Source: CAZQQN01 sp964549595 (lineage in GTDB: Bacteria; Bacteroidota; Bacteroidia; CAILMK01; CAYYUA01). Taken from it: a stretch of DNA of 41,078 nt. The notes below the pieces were generated by a model. It worked only from the letters and a program-made list of their open reading frames with translations, did no database searches and was not told where the DNA came from. Position numbers and translations under genes: made by a program. The stretch covers positions 1-41,078 of the forward strand of contig CAZJWK010000015.1 in the NCBI GenBank assembly GCA_964549595.1, read 5' to 3'. This document shows positions 26,301 through 34,134 of the stretch, one piece after another; positions within the stretch are counted from its first letter, which is position 1; each line of letters begins with the position of its first letter.

Positions 26301-27206
26301 ATCCGAACTATTGAAAAGGCCAATAACGGTTGTTCCGGAGATACCGTTAAAAAGCCTGTAACAGTTGATTTGTTAGCATTGAAAATAGAAAATGTTACGA
26401 CAATTTTTGATCAGCCAAGCAAAATGGCCATTTATTGGGATGCAATCAATAATCAATTTTTCCCTTATGAGCAACGGTTAATGAAAAAAGACTCGCAAGA
26501 AAATAATTGGTCGGAATTGGCTAAATATGGGAGTAATAAGTTCCAACAGATAGACCCGAAGGTTAAAACCAAACGGTTTCCCTATAATTACCAAGTCAGG
26601 ACGAAAGACTTATGCCGGAAAAAAGTGGAATCCCGAGTTCATCGTTCAATATTACTCGCCTCAGAAAAACCTTCTGAAAAATCCTTAAAACTACACTGGA
26701 CTCCTTATCAAGGTTGGGGGCAAGGCAATGTTGAACATTATGAGATATACAGGCGGGTAAGTGATAGCAATAGTTACAGGTATAAAAAAGTCAAAACCGT
26801 GCCTGGTAGTCAATTAAGCGCACCCATAACAAAAACCAACACCGGCCTTCAACAATGCTACCGGGTAAAAGCCTTAAAAAATGGAGACCACAGCGTTTAT
26901 TCATGGTCAAACGAAACTTGTAAAAACTTCCCACCTTTTATATACGTGCCCAATGCATTTTCTCCATGGGATAAAAATGGTGTAAATGATAAATTCCGGG
27001 TAAAAGCTGCCAACCTCAAATCTTTTAAATTACAAATTTATACCCGTTGGGGTGAAAGGGTTTTTGAAACAACAGATCCGGACGAAGGATGGGACGGTAC
27101 TTATAAAGGTAAGAAAGCACCAGCCGGAACCTATCTTGTAAAAATCCGTTACCAGGGATACCAATTAACAAAACTCTACAGCGGGACTGTCCACCTGCTA
27201 AGGTAA
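23349..27206 (+). CDS. Large PKD-like repeat surface protein with gliding-motility-type C-terminus (T9SS type B)
   Basis: A 1285-residue exported protein. It has a signal peptide (~1-22) and an N-terminal ~300-residue domain beginning RHLVGGSLTYEFLG, common in Bacteroidota surface proteins. About six or seven degenerate PKD/Ig-like repeats of 75-90 residues follow, starting near 414, 498, 584, 670, 754, 844 and 929. Most open with an 'I-x-G-x-x-x-x-C' strand and close with a 'GC.SD'-type turn. A fibronectin III-like region lies at ~1010-1190. The last ~90 residues (YVPNAFSPWDKNGVNDKFRV ... YTRWGERVFET ... GWDGTYKGKKAPAGTYLVKI) are the gliding-motility-associated (CHU_C) type B sorting domain. 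Such proteins are surface adhesins or structural proteins; the ligand is unknown. Many paired cysteines suggest disulphides. Confidence 0.93.
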   Translation: MKTIGKHIAFFLLFTLVTSALNGRHLVGGSLTYEFLGKTVTNDHKYRITLTMYRDAANPRAPEFDRQISIGIYQDNQPYTLMKKVNIGIINQRGKKVKIPSGGSQCSFQPNVQIFKKTYQTTVELPPSVLGYHLVHIRCCRNNTLLNLIQNMGQTYHAYIPPTNKKNSSPTFSDIPAPYICSGDKTNISYQATDPDGDSLAYKFKVPFHGGSANAPKPGPPNPLSLPIQKVTYSNGYNFNQPFGNNGISKIDHQTGLTTLKAPQKGRYALAVEVEEYRNGKLLSKTRRDIQIIVLDCPDNPRPDYFLSNKPDKTNFTINEGETLNLDIKFKDSDSMKLIYDGPVFDEIAPPRATMDSTKGKDTVNSKFTWHTQCGQARNTPYIFSVIAKDQGCPPKQNIKKISINVQDYDGSRIEGADSVCTLNNQSLYTTRIGRNGKDSVDWTVTGGKIVKGQNTDSLWVDWQNKGAQEIKARTVSKHGCKPDTATFKVQVFKPPYGEGGPDKEICSGDTTVLGPSSLDTSTQILWLDSGRLDDPRKAKPRFSAKNFTNFLKNIDLRVRLTRFSCQIIDTVTVTVNPKPEINGIKGDPKPCFFSTNTYEAQSPSAIKYHWFNSGGKPKDTVTSNRRLNVKWTNKDSGTIKLVTENQYQCHSDSFQKDITIENPKIDTIYGTPVVCPNTERIRYWVDSNNQSNYHWQVKRGKIVQGQGDGMIRVNWSDSGSGHVKVVEETKNGCFSDTFMLPIKISYQLETSPIFGDTSVCEFSTHPYHVQYTNGSHYDWWARKGQINKLQPSNEVSINWGNANGNGMLKVLETSYDSVNDKLCKGDTVYQPVRINPLPDPSNIKGPDTLCQENKGKFKISGFPESKFKWDFNNKAIDTVQAHNDSITLKFLKAGNYTLKAQEITKDSCLSPNRTHTIFIKEKPEERSIQGLDTVCSPNEMGVKYNYNGDSTSTFIWKITGGKLKEGQGKRTVSVDWLKGGQQSIRTIEKANNGCSGDTVKKPVTVDLLALKIENVTTIFDQPSKMAIYWDAINNQFFPYEQRLMKKDSQENNWSELAKYGSNKFQQIDPKVKTKRFPYNYQVRTKDLCRKKVESRVHRSILLASEKPSEKSLKLHWTPYQGWGQGNVEHYEIYRRVSDSNSYRYKKVKTVPGSQLSAPITKTNTGLQQCYRVKALKNGDHSVYSWSNETCKNFPPFIYVPNAFSPWDKNGVNDKFRVKAANLKSFKLQIYTRWGERVFETTDPDEGWDGTYKGKKAPAGTYLVKIRYQGYQLTKLYSGTVHLLR

Positions 27207-27231
27207 GCAATCTTTTGATAACTTACTCACC

Positions 27232-27262
27232 CAAAAAAATAACCCCGGGAAAGACCGGGGTT
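27232..27262 (-). terminator. Rho-independent terminator of the PUR/DUF3276 gene
   Basis: An 8-bp stem AACCCCGG/CCGGGGTT (27241-27248, 27255-27262) with a 6-nt loop. Read on the minus strand it is followed by ATTTTTTT, so it serves the leftward gene ending at 27327. It also lies just after the rightward gene at 27206, but there is no T run on that side. Confidence 0.8.
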
Positions 27263-27326
27263 GGTGCTGCTTTAAAAGGAGGGGCACCATTCAATAAAAT
27301 GAAAATCGCTTAAATAAATCTATTAT

Positions 27327-27782
27327 TCAGGAATTCTTATCAGAATCTTCTTCCTCTTCTTCATCCGAAGAAAAACTTACTTCAAAATCTGAAGGGGTAG
27401 ATGGGGTATCCACATCCTCTTCCTCCTCTATGTCCTCTTCCTGACCTTCTTCACCCTCTTCTTCAAAATTGTCCCGAGTAATGGTTTGACTTTTATCGTC
27501 ATTGTCAAACTTCTCGAAATCATACTCGGGTAAGAGGTTTTCTTTTACATAATCAATAGCCTCGTTCAGCCCTTCAACGAATTTGTTGAAATCTTCCTTA
27601 TATAGAAAAATCTTGTGCTTGATAAACTCCTTACTTTCAGGATGTTTTCTTTTACTCTCGGTGATTGTTACATAATAATCACTTTTCCGAGTACTTCTTA
27701 CATCAATAAAATACGTGCGTTTTTTTCCGGCACGAATACGTTTCGAGAAAATCTCTTCTTTTTTACCTTTAGAATCTTCCAT
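27327..27782 (-). CDS. PUR family DNA/RNA-binding protein (DUF3276)
   Basis: A 151-residue protein matching the Bacteroidota DUF3276/PUR-domain family. The N-terminal ~95 residues form the single PUR-type domain: EEIFSKRIRAGKKRTYFIDVR, then SDYYVTITESKR, then HKIFLYKEDFNKFVEGLNEAIDYVKE. Known relatives (the Borrelia PUR-domain protein and eukaryotic Pur-alpha) bind single-stranded nucleic acids. The remaining ~55 residues are a very acidic low-complexity tail made largely of E and D with S, T and P, ending EEEEEDSDKNS; it is probably disordered and may regulate binding. The gene is transcribed alone with a clear terminator. The role in the cell is inferred from the family. Confidence 0.88.
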   Translation of the reverse strand: MEDSKGKKEEIFSKRIRAGKKRTYFIDVRSTRKSDYYVTITESKRKHPESKEFIKHKIFLYKEDFNKFVEGLNEAIDYVKENLLPEYDFEKFDNDDKSQTITRDNFEEEGEEGQEEDIEEEEDVDTPSTPSDFEVSFSSDEEEEEDSDKNS

Positions 27783-27887
27783 TACTACTACACTATTAGG
27801 TTACACAAAATCAAAATTCAATTAAACAACTTCCTAATGGCGAATTTTAGAAAAATTAACTAAAATTTCAATAATTTTCTTAAAAAA

Positions 27888-29966
27888 TCAAACATTTTCC
27901 TTTTTTGACTTTTCATCCGGGTACTTAACACGAACATGGTAAATACTCTTCATTAGCCGTTTTAACCGATTCCGGACTATATTGATTTCCCGCATAGTAA
28001 TATCAGCCTTTTCCATTTGGTTATCATAAATTTTGGCATCAATAATAGAATCAATTAAATCATCGAGTTCCTTTTCAGTAGGTTCCTGCTTACTTCTTGA
28101 AGCCGCTTCTACCGAATCCACAAGCATTACTACAGCAGTTTCCTTAGTAAAAGGTTTGGGGCCGGGATAACGAAACTTTTGTTCATTGACCCTCTCTTCA
28201 CTGGAAAGTTGCTTAAGAAAATTGCGATAAAAATATTCAACCCGGGAAGTACCGTGATGTGTGCGAATAAATTTTGTGATTTGTTCAGGCAAACCTGCTT
28301 GCCTGGCTTTTTCAATGCCTTTGGGCACATGACTAATGATAACCCTGGCACTATCTTCATAGCTAAGGTTATTATGAGGGTTTTCCACATATTGCTGATT
28401 CTCAACAAAATATTCTGGATTATCCATCTTTCCTATATCATGATATAAGGCTCCTACTCTTGCCAGCAATGCATTACCACCAATTTCATTCAAAACTGTT
28501 TCCGAGATATTAGCCACCTGCAAAGAATGCTGGAAAGTCCCCGGAGCTTTCATAGAAAGCCTCCGTAGTACTTTTTTATTAATGTCAGCATATTCAATTA
28601 AAGTAATATCAGTGATAAAAGCAAATAGTTTCTCATGGGCATAAATCAAAGGGTAAGCCAATAAGGTCAGAATGAAGTTACCAGTAAACCATAACAAATT
28701 AGTCCATTCTATCCCCTTCAATGAGCCAACTTCGATAAATTTTAACCCAATAAAGTTAATGTAATAAGAAAAAACGATCATGATACTGGCAATAAAAAAC
28801 TGGGATAAATACCTAATCCTGGACATAGCAAGAATACTCATGAAGCCTGCCATGATCTGAAGGATAATAAATTCCAAACCATTTGATACAAATAGGCCAT
28901 TGATCAAAACGATCACTAAGTGAGCCATAATAGCCACCCTTGGACCAAAAAAAGCCAGAAGGATTATTGGCACAATGGCATAAGGGATAATGTAAATACT
29001 TAAGGCATTGTTTTGGTCTACATAAGTGCCTAAAACAATAAAAACCAAAATATTAATCAGGATCATTAACAGGGACTTAGTAGACCGGAAGACATCCTGC
29101 TTAAAAAAGCTCAGGTACACAGCAAAGATACCCATGATAAAAACTATCAGAAGCGTATAGCCACCTAAAACCAAGTACCTGCCTAATCCACTACCTATAT
29201 AGGTGGCATATTCCTTTTCCAGGGATTTTAATATGCGATGTTTTTCTTTATCCACAACCTCACCCGGAGTAATAATTTGGTCTCCTTTCTCAACCATTCC
29301 CTTGTTCACAGAAACATCCTCTAAAAGGCTCTTCAATTTTTCATTGGAAAGTTTTTCTGCATAAATAATATTGGGTTCAAGGGCAGCTACCACCGATTTA
29401 ATAAAAAAAGCTTCATTTAAGGAAGGCACCTTCTTAATCAAGGCTCTCAGGTCATTTTCAGCTTCCTGAAGGGTTGAGAAATCAGAAAATTGCTTTTCCT
29501 TCACCTTGTTATTTCTTACAAACCTAAAGTACTTTTTACCGGATTTTTCGTGAGCCTGTTCAATTTTAATAATACCCGGGTCATATAATCGGTTTAAAAC
29601 CACTTCGGCCTTTTCCTGAAAATAGGAAAGCTCCTTTTCCGGGGAAGGTGTTTGATTTTTATAAGCTTTTGGAAGAATTTCTGTTTTAAGCTGCCTTTGA
29701 ATTTTTTTTACTTTTCCGGAAACATGCCGATAATAGGGGCTAAATTGTTTGCGAATTTGTTCCTTTTCTTTCTTAATCTTTTCCGGGGACTTTTTTATCG
29801 GGAAGTTAAATGGCGCCTCCAGGGTTTTTTCATGCCAGGGTTCACCCAAATCGTAATCATACTGAAAACTACTACCTTTAGGGAGCACATAAATGATAAT
29901 TGCGGTTGCCAGGAAAAACAAAAAGTAGCGAAACCAAGTAGCACTAGTCGCAACCAAACCTGCCAT
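27888..29966 (-). CDS. 7TM-HD family metal-dependent phosphohydrolase (PgpH-like)
   Basis: A 692-residue membrane protein with the family order 7TMR-HDED extracellular region, seven-helix membrane bundle, cytoplasmic HD domain. An N-terminal anchor (~5-25) leads to a ~240-residue extracytoplasmic part rich in K and E, then hydrophobic segments from ~255 to ~460. The HD domain follows, with H-D of YHDIGKMDNPEYF at about residue 508, ISHVPKG and THHGTSRVEYFY. PgpH of Listeria, from this family, is a cyclic di-AMP phosphodiesterase, so that is the likely activity. The start is the ATG at 29966; the in-frame TTG two codons earlier is less likely. AAAGGAG nine bases upstream is an unusually good Shine-Dalgarno for Bacteroidota. 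Confidence 0.9.
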   Translation of the reverse strand: MAGLVATSATWFRYFLFFLATAIIIYVLPKGSSFQYDYDLGEPWHEKTLEAPFNFPIKKSPEKIKKEKEQIRKQFSPYYRHVSGKVKKIQRQLKTEILPKAYKNQTPSPEKELSYFQEKAEVVLNRLYDPGIIKIEQAHEKSGKKYFRFVRNNKVKEKQFSDFSTLQEAENDLRALIKKVPSLNEAFFIKSVVAALEPNIIYAEKLSNEKLKSLLEDVSVNKGMVEKGDQIITPGEVVDKEKHRILKSLEKEYATYIGSGLGRYLVLGGYTLLIVFIMGIFAVYLSFFKQDVFRSTKSLLMILINILVFIVLGTYVDQNNALSIYIIPYAIVPIILLAFFGPRVAIMAHLVIVLINGLFVSNGLEFIILQIMAGFMSILAMSRIRYLSQFFIASIMIVFSYYINFIGLKFIEVGSLKGIEWTNLLWFTGNFILTLLAYPLIYAHEKLFAFITDITLIEYADINKKVLRRLSMKAPGTFQHSLQVANISETVLNEIGGNALLARVGALYHDIGKMDNPEYFVENQQYVENPHNNLSYEDSARVIISHVPKGIEKARQAGLPEQITKFIRTHHGTSRVEYFYRNFLKQLSSEERVNEQKFRYPGPKPFTKETAVVMLVDSVEAASRSKQEPTEKELDDLIDSIIDAKIYDNQMEKADITMREINIVRNRLKRLMKSIYHVRVKYPDEKSKKENV

Positions 29967-30216
29967 AACCAAAATCTCCTTTCATATTAAATTAAATGCT
30001 TCAATGACCTAATAAAAACGCCATTCAAATCCTAAATTCAGTGTTAAAATAACTTTAGCATCTTTTACACGAAAAGCCGGTTCAAAAATCCGGAATTATT
30101 TTGAATACCCCATCAAATTGCTTTTTGAACAATATTGCCTAAAATTTTTTTCCTTTGAACCGGAAACAAAATTAGCCTTAAACGTTTTAAATCAATCATT
30201 AAAAGGAAATAAAAAC

Positions 30217-31395
30217 ATGGCACGAGAAGTCTATATTGCATCTGTGGCAAGAACACCGGTAGGGAGTTTTGGTTCAACCTTAGCTTCCCTCCCGGCAACG
30301 GACTTAGGGTCAAAATCGATCAAAGCAGCTGTTGATAGGGCCGGAATTAAACCAGGGCAGGTTGAGGAAGTGTTTTTCGGTAATGTACTGACGGCCAATA
30401 ATGGACAAGCTCCGGCCAGGCAAGCCGCACTCAATGCCGGAATCAGTAACTCTGTTCCATGTACCACTGTTAATAAAGTTTGTGCTTCAGGCTCTAAATC
30501 TGTAATGCTTGGGGCGCAAAGCATTTTACTGGGCGATTCGGATCTGGTCGTTGCAGGCGGTATGGAAAGCATGAGTAACACACCCTACTACTTAGACAAT
30601 GCCCGTTTTGGCTACAAAATGGGACACGGTAAAATGGTTGACGGTATCCTACGGGATGGATTATGGGACGTTTACAACGATTTCCACATGGGTAACGCTG
30701 CAGAGCTTTGCGCCAATGAATGCAATATCTCACGGGAAAAACAGGATGAATATGCCATTGAATCCTACAAAAGAGCTCAAGAGGCTACTGAAAAAGGTTA
30801 TTTTAAGGATGAAATCGAACCGGTCGAAATAAAAGGTAAGAAAGAGAACGTTACCATTGAAGCGGATGAGGAATTCAATAACATTAAATACGATAAGGTG
30901 GGTAAGCTGAAACCCGTTTTCCAAAAAGATGGAACAGTAACCGCGGCTAATGCTTCTACCATTAATGACGGAGGAGCGGCTGTAGTTTTAGCCAGCGAAG
31001 AAAAGGTTAAATCACTGGGGCTAAAACCAATAGCCAAAATTGTGACCTATGCTGACGCTGCCAAGGAACCTGAACGCTTCACAACAGCCCCTTCCGAAGC
31101 CCTCCAGAATCTGGTCAAGAAAGCTGGTAAAACCCTGGATGATATTGATTACTTCGAAATTAACGAAGCATTTGCGGTTGTAGCAGTAGCAAATAATCAA
31201 ATTCTGGACCTTGATCCAGAAAAAGTAAACGTATTCGGAGGTGCGGTTTCTTTGGGCCACCCCATTGGCTGCAGTGGCGCTCGAATTTTGATCACCCTGA
31301 CTTCCGTACTGAAGCATAAAGGTGGTAAAACAGGGGCCATTGGCATTTGTAATGGAGGAGGCGGTGCCTCTGCCCTGATGATTGAAAAAGTTTAA
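30217..31395 (+). CDS. Acetyl-CoA C-acyltransferase (thiolase)
   Basis: A 392-residue thiolase, the normal length of the biosynthetic/degradative type, which condenses or cleaves acetoacetyl-CoA or 3-ketoacyl-CoA. The three catalytic sites are intact: nucleophile C89 in NKVCASGSKSV, H348 in SLGHPIGCSGAR and C378 in IGICNGGGGASA. The start is the ATG at 30217 (MAREVYIASVARTPVGSFG); a longer in-frame extension to 30118 would add 33 residues that do not look like thiolase. An A-rich purine stretch AAAAGGAAA precedes the start. A terminator follows 40 bp after the stop. Closest in look to acetyl-CoA C-acetyltransferase (AtoB/PhaA type), but chain-length preference is uncertain. Confidence 0.95.
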   Translation: MAREVYIASVARTPVGSFGSTLASLPATDLGSKSIKAAVDRAGIKPGQVEEVFFGNVLTANNGQAPARQAALNAGISNSVPCTTVNKVCASGSKSVMLGAQSILLGDSDLVVAGGMESMSNTPYYLDNARFGYKMGHGKMVDGILRDGLWDVYNDFHMGNAAELCANECNISREKQDEYAIESYKRAQEATEKGYFKDEIEPVEIKGKKENVTIEADEEFNNIKYDKVGKLKPVFQKDGTVTAANASTINDGGAAVVLASEEKVKSLGLKPIAKIVTYADAAKEPERFTTAPSEALQNLVKKAGKTLDDIDYFEINEAFAVVAVANNQILDLDPEKVNVFGGAVSLGHPIGCSGARILITLTSVLKHKGGKTGAIGICNGGGGASALMIEKV

Positions 31396-31434
31396 TCCTG
31401 ATCTACAATAAAAATGTCTTTAGTATTGTTTTTT

Positions 31435-31472
31435 AAAAGCGGGTAAGGCTTCTAAGTTATTACCCGCTTTTT
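31435..31472 (+). terminator. Rho-independent terminator of the thiolase gene
   Basis: The stem AAAAGCGGGTAA (31435-31446) pairs with TTACCCGCTTTT (31460-31471) around a 13-nt loop and ends in T residues. It is 40 bp after the thiolase stop and 28 bp before the next start. Confidence 0.88.
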
Positions 31473-31499
31473 ATTTGATGGGTCAAAACAAAGGAATTT

Positions 31500-32402
31500 A
31501 TGCCCAGAAGCTTTAAAATCATAATGCTTTACATAGCGGCATTAATGGGGCTTCAAGCCATTTTTGCAAGCCATGCCAGGGCCCAAAGGCCCTATGATTC
31601 CGCTAATTTAGATAGCTTAAGGAAGTATGAAAGAACACTGAAGCAAATAGGGGATAGCATGGTTGATGGCACCTCCCAGGCCAGGAGGGTTCATAGTCTC
31701 AAAAAATACATACCCACCCTGGTCAATGCCCTTAAAATACCGGGCTCTTTTAATTATCCCTTTGATTCCCTGAGTTATATGTTCACATTTACCCCTCCTG
31801 ACAAGCGTTTTCGTTTATACAATTGGCACATAGAGTTCATCAATGGTACATTTCGGTTTTATGGCGTTATTCAGATGAATAACGAAGACAGCTTAGAGAT
31901 TTACCCCCTATATGACCGTGTTGAAGATGCATTGCTTAATGCCGAAGATACCGTTCTGAAAAGGGAAGGCTGGTATGGGGCTCAATATTTCAAATTGATC
32001 CAGAAAACCATTGACGAGAAAAAGCATTATGTGCTGCTTGGGTGGGATGGTTTTAACCAAAAATCCAATCGGAAATTGATAGATGTTCTGACTTTTAATG
32101 AAGAGGGCAAGCCAAGGTTTGGCGCACCCATCTTTAAAAAAAACGACCAGCTCCAAAACAGGGTTATTTTTATTTACAACGATGATGCAACCATGCAATT
32201 GGATTACAATGCCCGAAAGGATGTGATTGCCTATGACAATTTGGTAGCACCCAATAAAAGAAGTCGAGGAATTCAACATACTTATGTTCCGGATGGCACT
32301 TATAATTTTTTTGTTTTTAAACCTGAAAAAGGCTATTGGCAGCAAAAATCAAATTACTTTGAAGGCGGTATTAAGCCTGCTCAGGATTCAGATAACAATT
32401 AA
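31500..32402 (+). CDS. Exported protein of unknown function
   Basis: A 300-residue protein with an N-terminal hydrophobic signal (KIIMLYIAALMGLQAIFASHARAQ), cleavable after the AxAQ-like site near residue 29. The rest is soluble and I do not recognise it. It begins with a charged helical stretch (DSLRKYERTLKQIGDSMVDG), then a mixed domain with many aromatic residues (FRLYNWHIEFINGTFRFYGVIQM, HYVLLGWDGFNQKSNRKLIDVL, VIFIYNDDATMQLDYN). It has no lipobox and no T9SS sorting domain, so it is probably periplasmic. The ATG at 31500 follows AAAGGAA. The next gene, a small lipoprotein, starts 86 bp downstream on the same strand and may be co-transcribed. Confidence 0.8.
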   Translation: MPRSFKIIMLYIAALMGLQAIFASHARAQRPYDSANLDSLRKYERTLKQIGDSMVDGTSQARRVHSLKKYIPTLVNALKIPGSFNYPFDSLSYMFTFTPPDKRFRLYNWHIEFINGTFRFYGVIQMNNEDSLEIYPLYDRVEDALLNAEDTVLKREGWYGAQYFKLIQKTIDEKKHYVLLGWDGFNQKSNRKLIDVLTFNEEGKPRFGAPIFKKNDQLQNRVIFIYNDDATMQLDYNARKDVIAYDNLVAPNKRSRGIQHTYVPDGTYNFFVFKPEKGYWQQKSNYFEGGIKPAQDSDNN

Positions 32403-32488
32403 AACCGATTTTTTATACAGTCATTTAGGGAAAGTTCGGAAAAACTTTATATTTGAAGTGGCTTTGCCGAATATTTAAAACCAGACTT

Positions 32489-32725
32489 ATGAAAAGGAAT
32501 TTTATTATTGGGCTGATGCTCATTTTTAGCGGTTTGTTTTTTTCTTCCTGTGAGCAATGCATGACTTGCGAGATAAATTATACCAAGTCAAATGGTACCA
32601 GGGTTACGGAAAATTCACCCCAAAAATGTGGCTACAGTTGGCAATTGGACGATAAAAAAGACGAATTAAAAGAGGCTTATTCGGCTTACGATTCCGTACA
32701 ATTAAACTGTAATCGTGAATTTTAA
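32489..32725 (+). CDS. Small cysteine-containing lipoprotein
   Basis: A 78-residue protein starting MKRNFIIGLMLIFSGLFFSSC, a lipoprotein signal with the lipidated Cys after FSS. The mature part of about 58 residues is short, with CEQCMTCEINY near the lipid anchor and further cysteines at CGYSW and LNCNREF, suggesting disulphides in the periplasm. The family is not recognised. The in-frame upstream ATG at 32453 would add 12 residues that break the signal pattern, so the ATG at 32489 is preferred. It follows the unknown secreted protein by 86 bp. Confidence 0.7.
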   Translation: MKRNFIIGLMLIFSGLFFSSCEQCMTCEINYTKSNGTRVTENSPQKCGYSWQLDDKKDELKEAYSAYDSVQLNCNREF

Positions 32726-32936
32726 TCAAATTAGCCAACCAATCATTTAAGTCCGGATTCACACCCGGTCCTATTGAAATTACCAATTTCTTCTGAGTTT
32801 ATCATTCAGGGGTTTTAGATAAATTCCCAATTCGGCTTTATTTATTTGCTTAATAGGTGGCCAATTAATGGCTTTGTGAAAAGTAGCATAATGCCCTGAA
32901 AAAGCTTTATTGGTAAATAGGAAAAGTATCCAAAGC

Positions 32937-33992
32937 CTAAGTTAATCTATCCTCCAGCGTTTTTACCACTTTCTTAGCAGTTCTTCCAACTCCTATTAAG
33001 GTGGCCGAAGCATACCCTGTCCAATTGCCATAACCCACGAACCAGAGATTATCGATATGCTCGGATTCATTATTTTTTACGTCCACCCGCTTCCCATTCT
33101 TAAAAATCGGTAAGGCCCTTAAATGCCCCAAAGCCGGCTTAAAACCCGTACACCAGATTACCTTATCCACTTCCTTAAAAGATCCATCCGGCCATATCAC
33201 ACCATATTCATAAAACTTTTGAAATGGAGGATGGTGCTTCAAAACTCCTCTTTCCCGGGCGTTCTTTACTGAAGGGACCATCACAATCTGACCTAAATTA
33301 AAAACGGTATGGGTTTGTTGAACTCCTTTTTGCCGGTTTTGGTAATCCTTGGTCGCTTCGAGGAACAAATAACGACCATCCACATCATCCGGTAAAAATT
33401 GAGGGGGTGCTTTAGTAACCCATGTCGTTTCGGCATATAGAGAAATTTCAGCCAAAATTTGGGCAGCAGAATTACCGCCACCCACAATCAAAACCCGGTT
33501 TCCTTTAAAAGGCTCGGGCCTTTGGTAGAATGCTGAATGAATCTGCTCACCCTGAAAAATATTCTGCCCCGGATAGCCAGGAACGTAAGGATTTTGCCAA
33601 GTACCAGTAGCATTAACCACAGCTTTGGCATAATAAAACCCTTGACTTGTAGCAATTTCAAACAGGTTTTCTTCAGTTTTTACCACTTTTTTCACAGTTA
33701 CAGGCCTCTTAATCGGTAACTGATACCGCTTTTCATAAGCCGTTAAATAGGCTATGACCTCATTCCTGTCCGGATAATCCTCTTTTGACGGGGGCATTGG
33801 CCAACCCGGGAGTGAGCTGGCCTCGGCCGGGGAAAACAATTTCAGGGACATCCAGGTATGAAGCCAGGCCCCTCCAGGTAAATTTTGATTATCGAGCAAA
33901 AGAAAATCCAAATGGGTTTTACGGAGGTAATAACCGACTGCCAAGCCACTTTGACCGCCCCCTATTACAATCACATCTTTTACTTTTTTCAT
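32937..33992 (-). CDS. ArsO-like flavin-dependent monooxygenase
   Basis: A 351-residue NAD(P)H- and FAD-dependent oxidoreductase. The FAD-binding site DVIVIGGGQSGLAVGYYL is at the N-terminus, and the NAD(P)H site RVLIVGGGNSAAQILAE lies near residue 170. The blocks PGGAWLHTWMSLKLFSPAEASSLPGWPMP, YPDRNEVIAYLTAYEKRYQLPI, NATGTWQNPY, LPDDVDGRYLF and YASATLIGVGR match the ArsO family of flavin monooxygenases that occurs in arsenic-resistance loci. No arsR, arsC, arsB/acr3 or arsM gene is near, so the arsenic link is inference and another small-molecule oxidation is possible. The start is the ATG at 33992; an in-frame TTG at 34004 is less likely. Confidence 0.83.
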   Translation of the reverse strand: MKKVKDVIVIGGGQSGLAVGYYLRKTHLDFLLLDNQNLPGGAWLHTWMSLKLFSPAEASSLPGWPMPPSKEDYPDRNEVIAYLTAYEKRYQLPIKRPVTVKKVVKTEENLFEIATSQGFYYAKAVVNATGTWQNPYVPGYPGQNIFQGEQIHSAFYQRPEPFKGNRVLIVGGGNSAAQILAEISLYAETTWVTKAPPQFLPDDVDGRYLFLEATKDYQNRQKGVQQTHTVFNLGQIVMVPSVKNARERGVLKHHPPFQKFYEYGVIWPDGSFKEVDKVIWCTGFKPALGHLRALPIFKNGKRVDVKNNESEHIDNLWFVGYGNWTGYASATLIGVGRTAKKVVKTLEDRLT

Positions 33993-34062
33993 GAATGGTT
34001 TCAACTTTTTCCTTTTGGCTTAACAACAACCTGATAATCAAATTTCATGGGAAAACAATCCC

Positions 34063-34093
34063 TTTCAAGTTCAAACAAAAATCCTTACCTTTG
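34063..34093 (+). promoter_or_regulatory. Candidate promoter of the FKBP isomerase gene
   Basis: TACCTTTG (34086-34093) is an exact -7 match. TTTC at 34063-34066, one mismatch from TTTG, sits 19 bp upstream. The -7 ends 41 bp before the ATG. Confidence 0.5.
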
Positions 34094-34134
34094 ACCCAGT
34101 AAGCGAATTTGTAAAATACTGAAAATCTAAATTT

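Noticed and set aside
30118..30216. N-terminal extension of the thiolase
   Set aside because: The extra 33 residues do not resemble thiolases, and the ATG at 30217 gives the standard family N-terminus.
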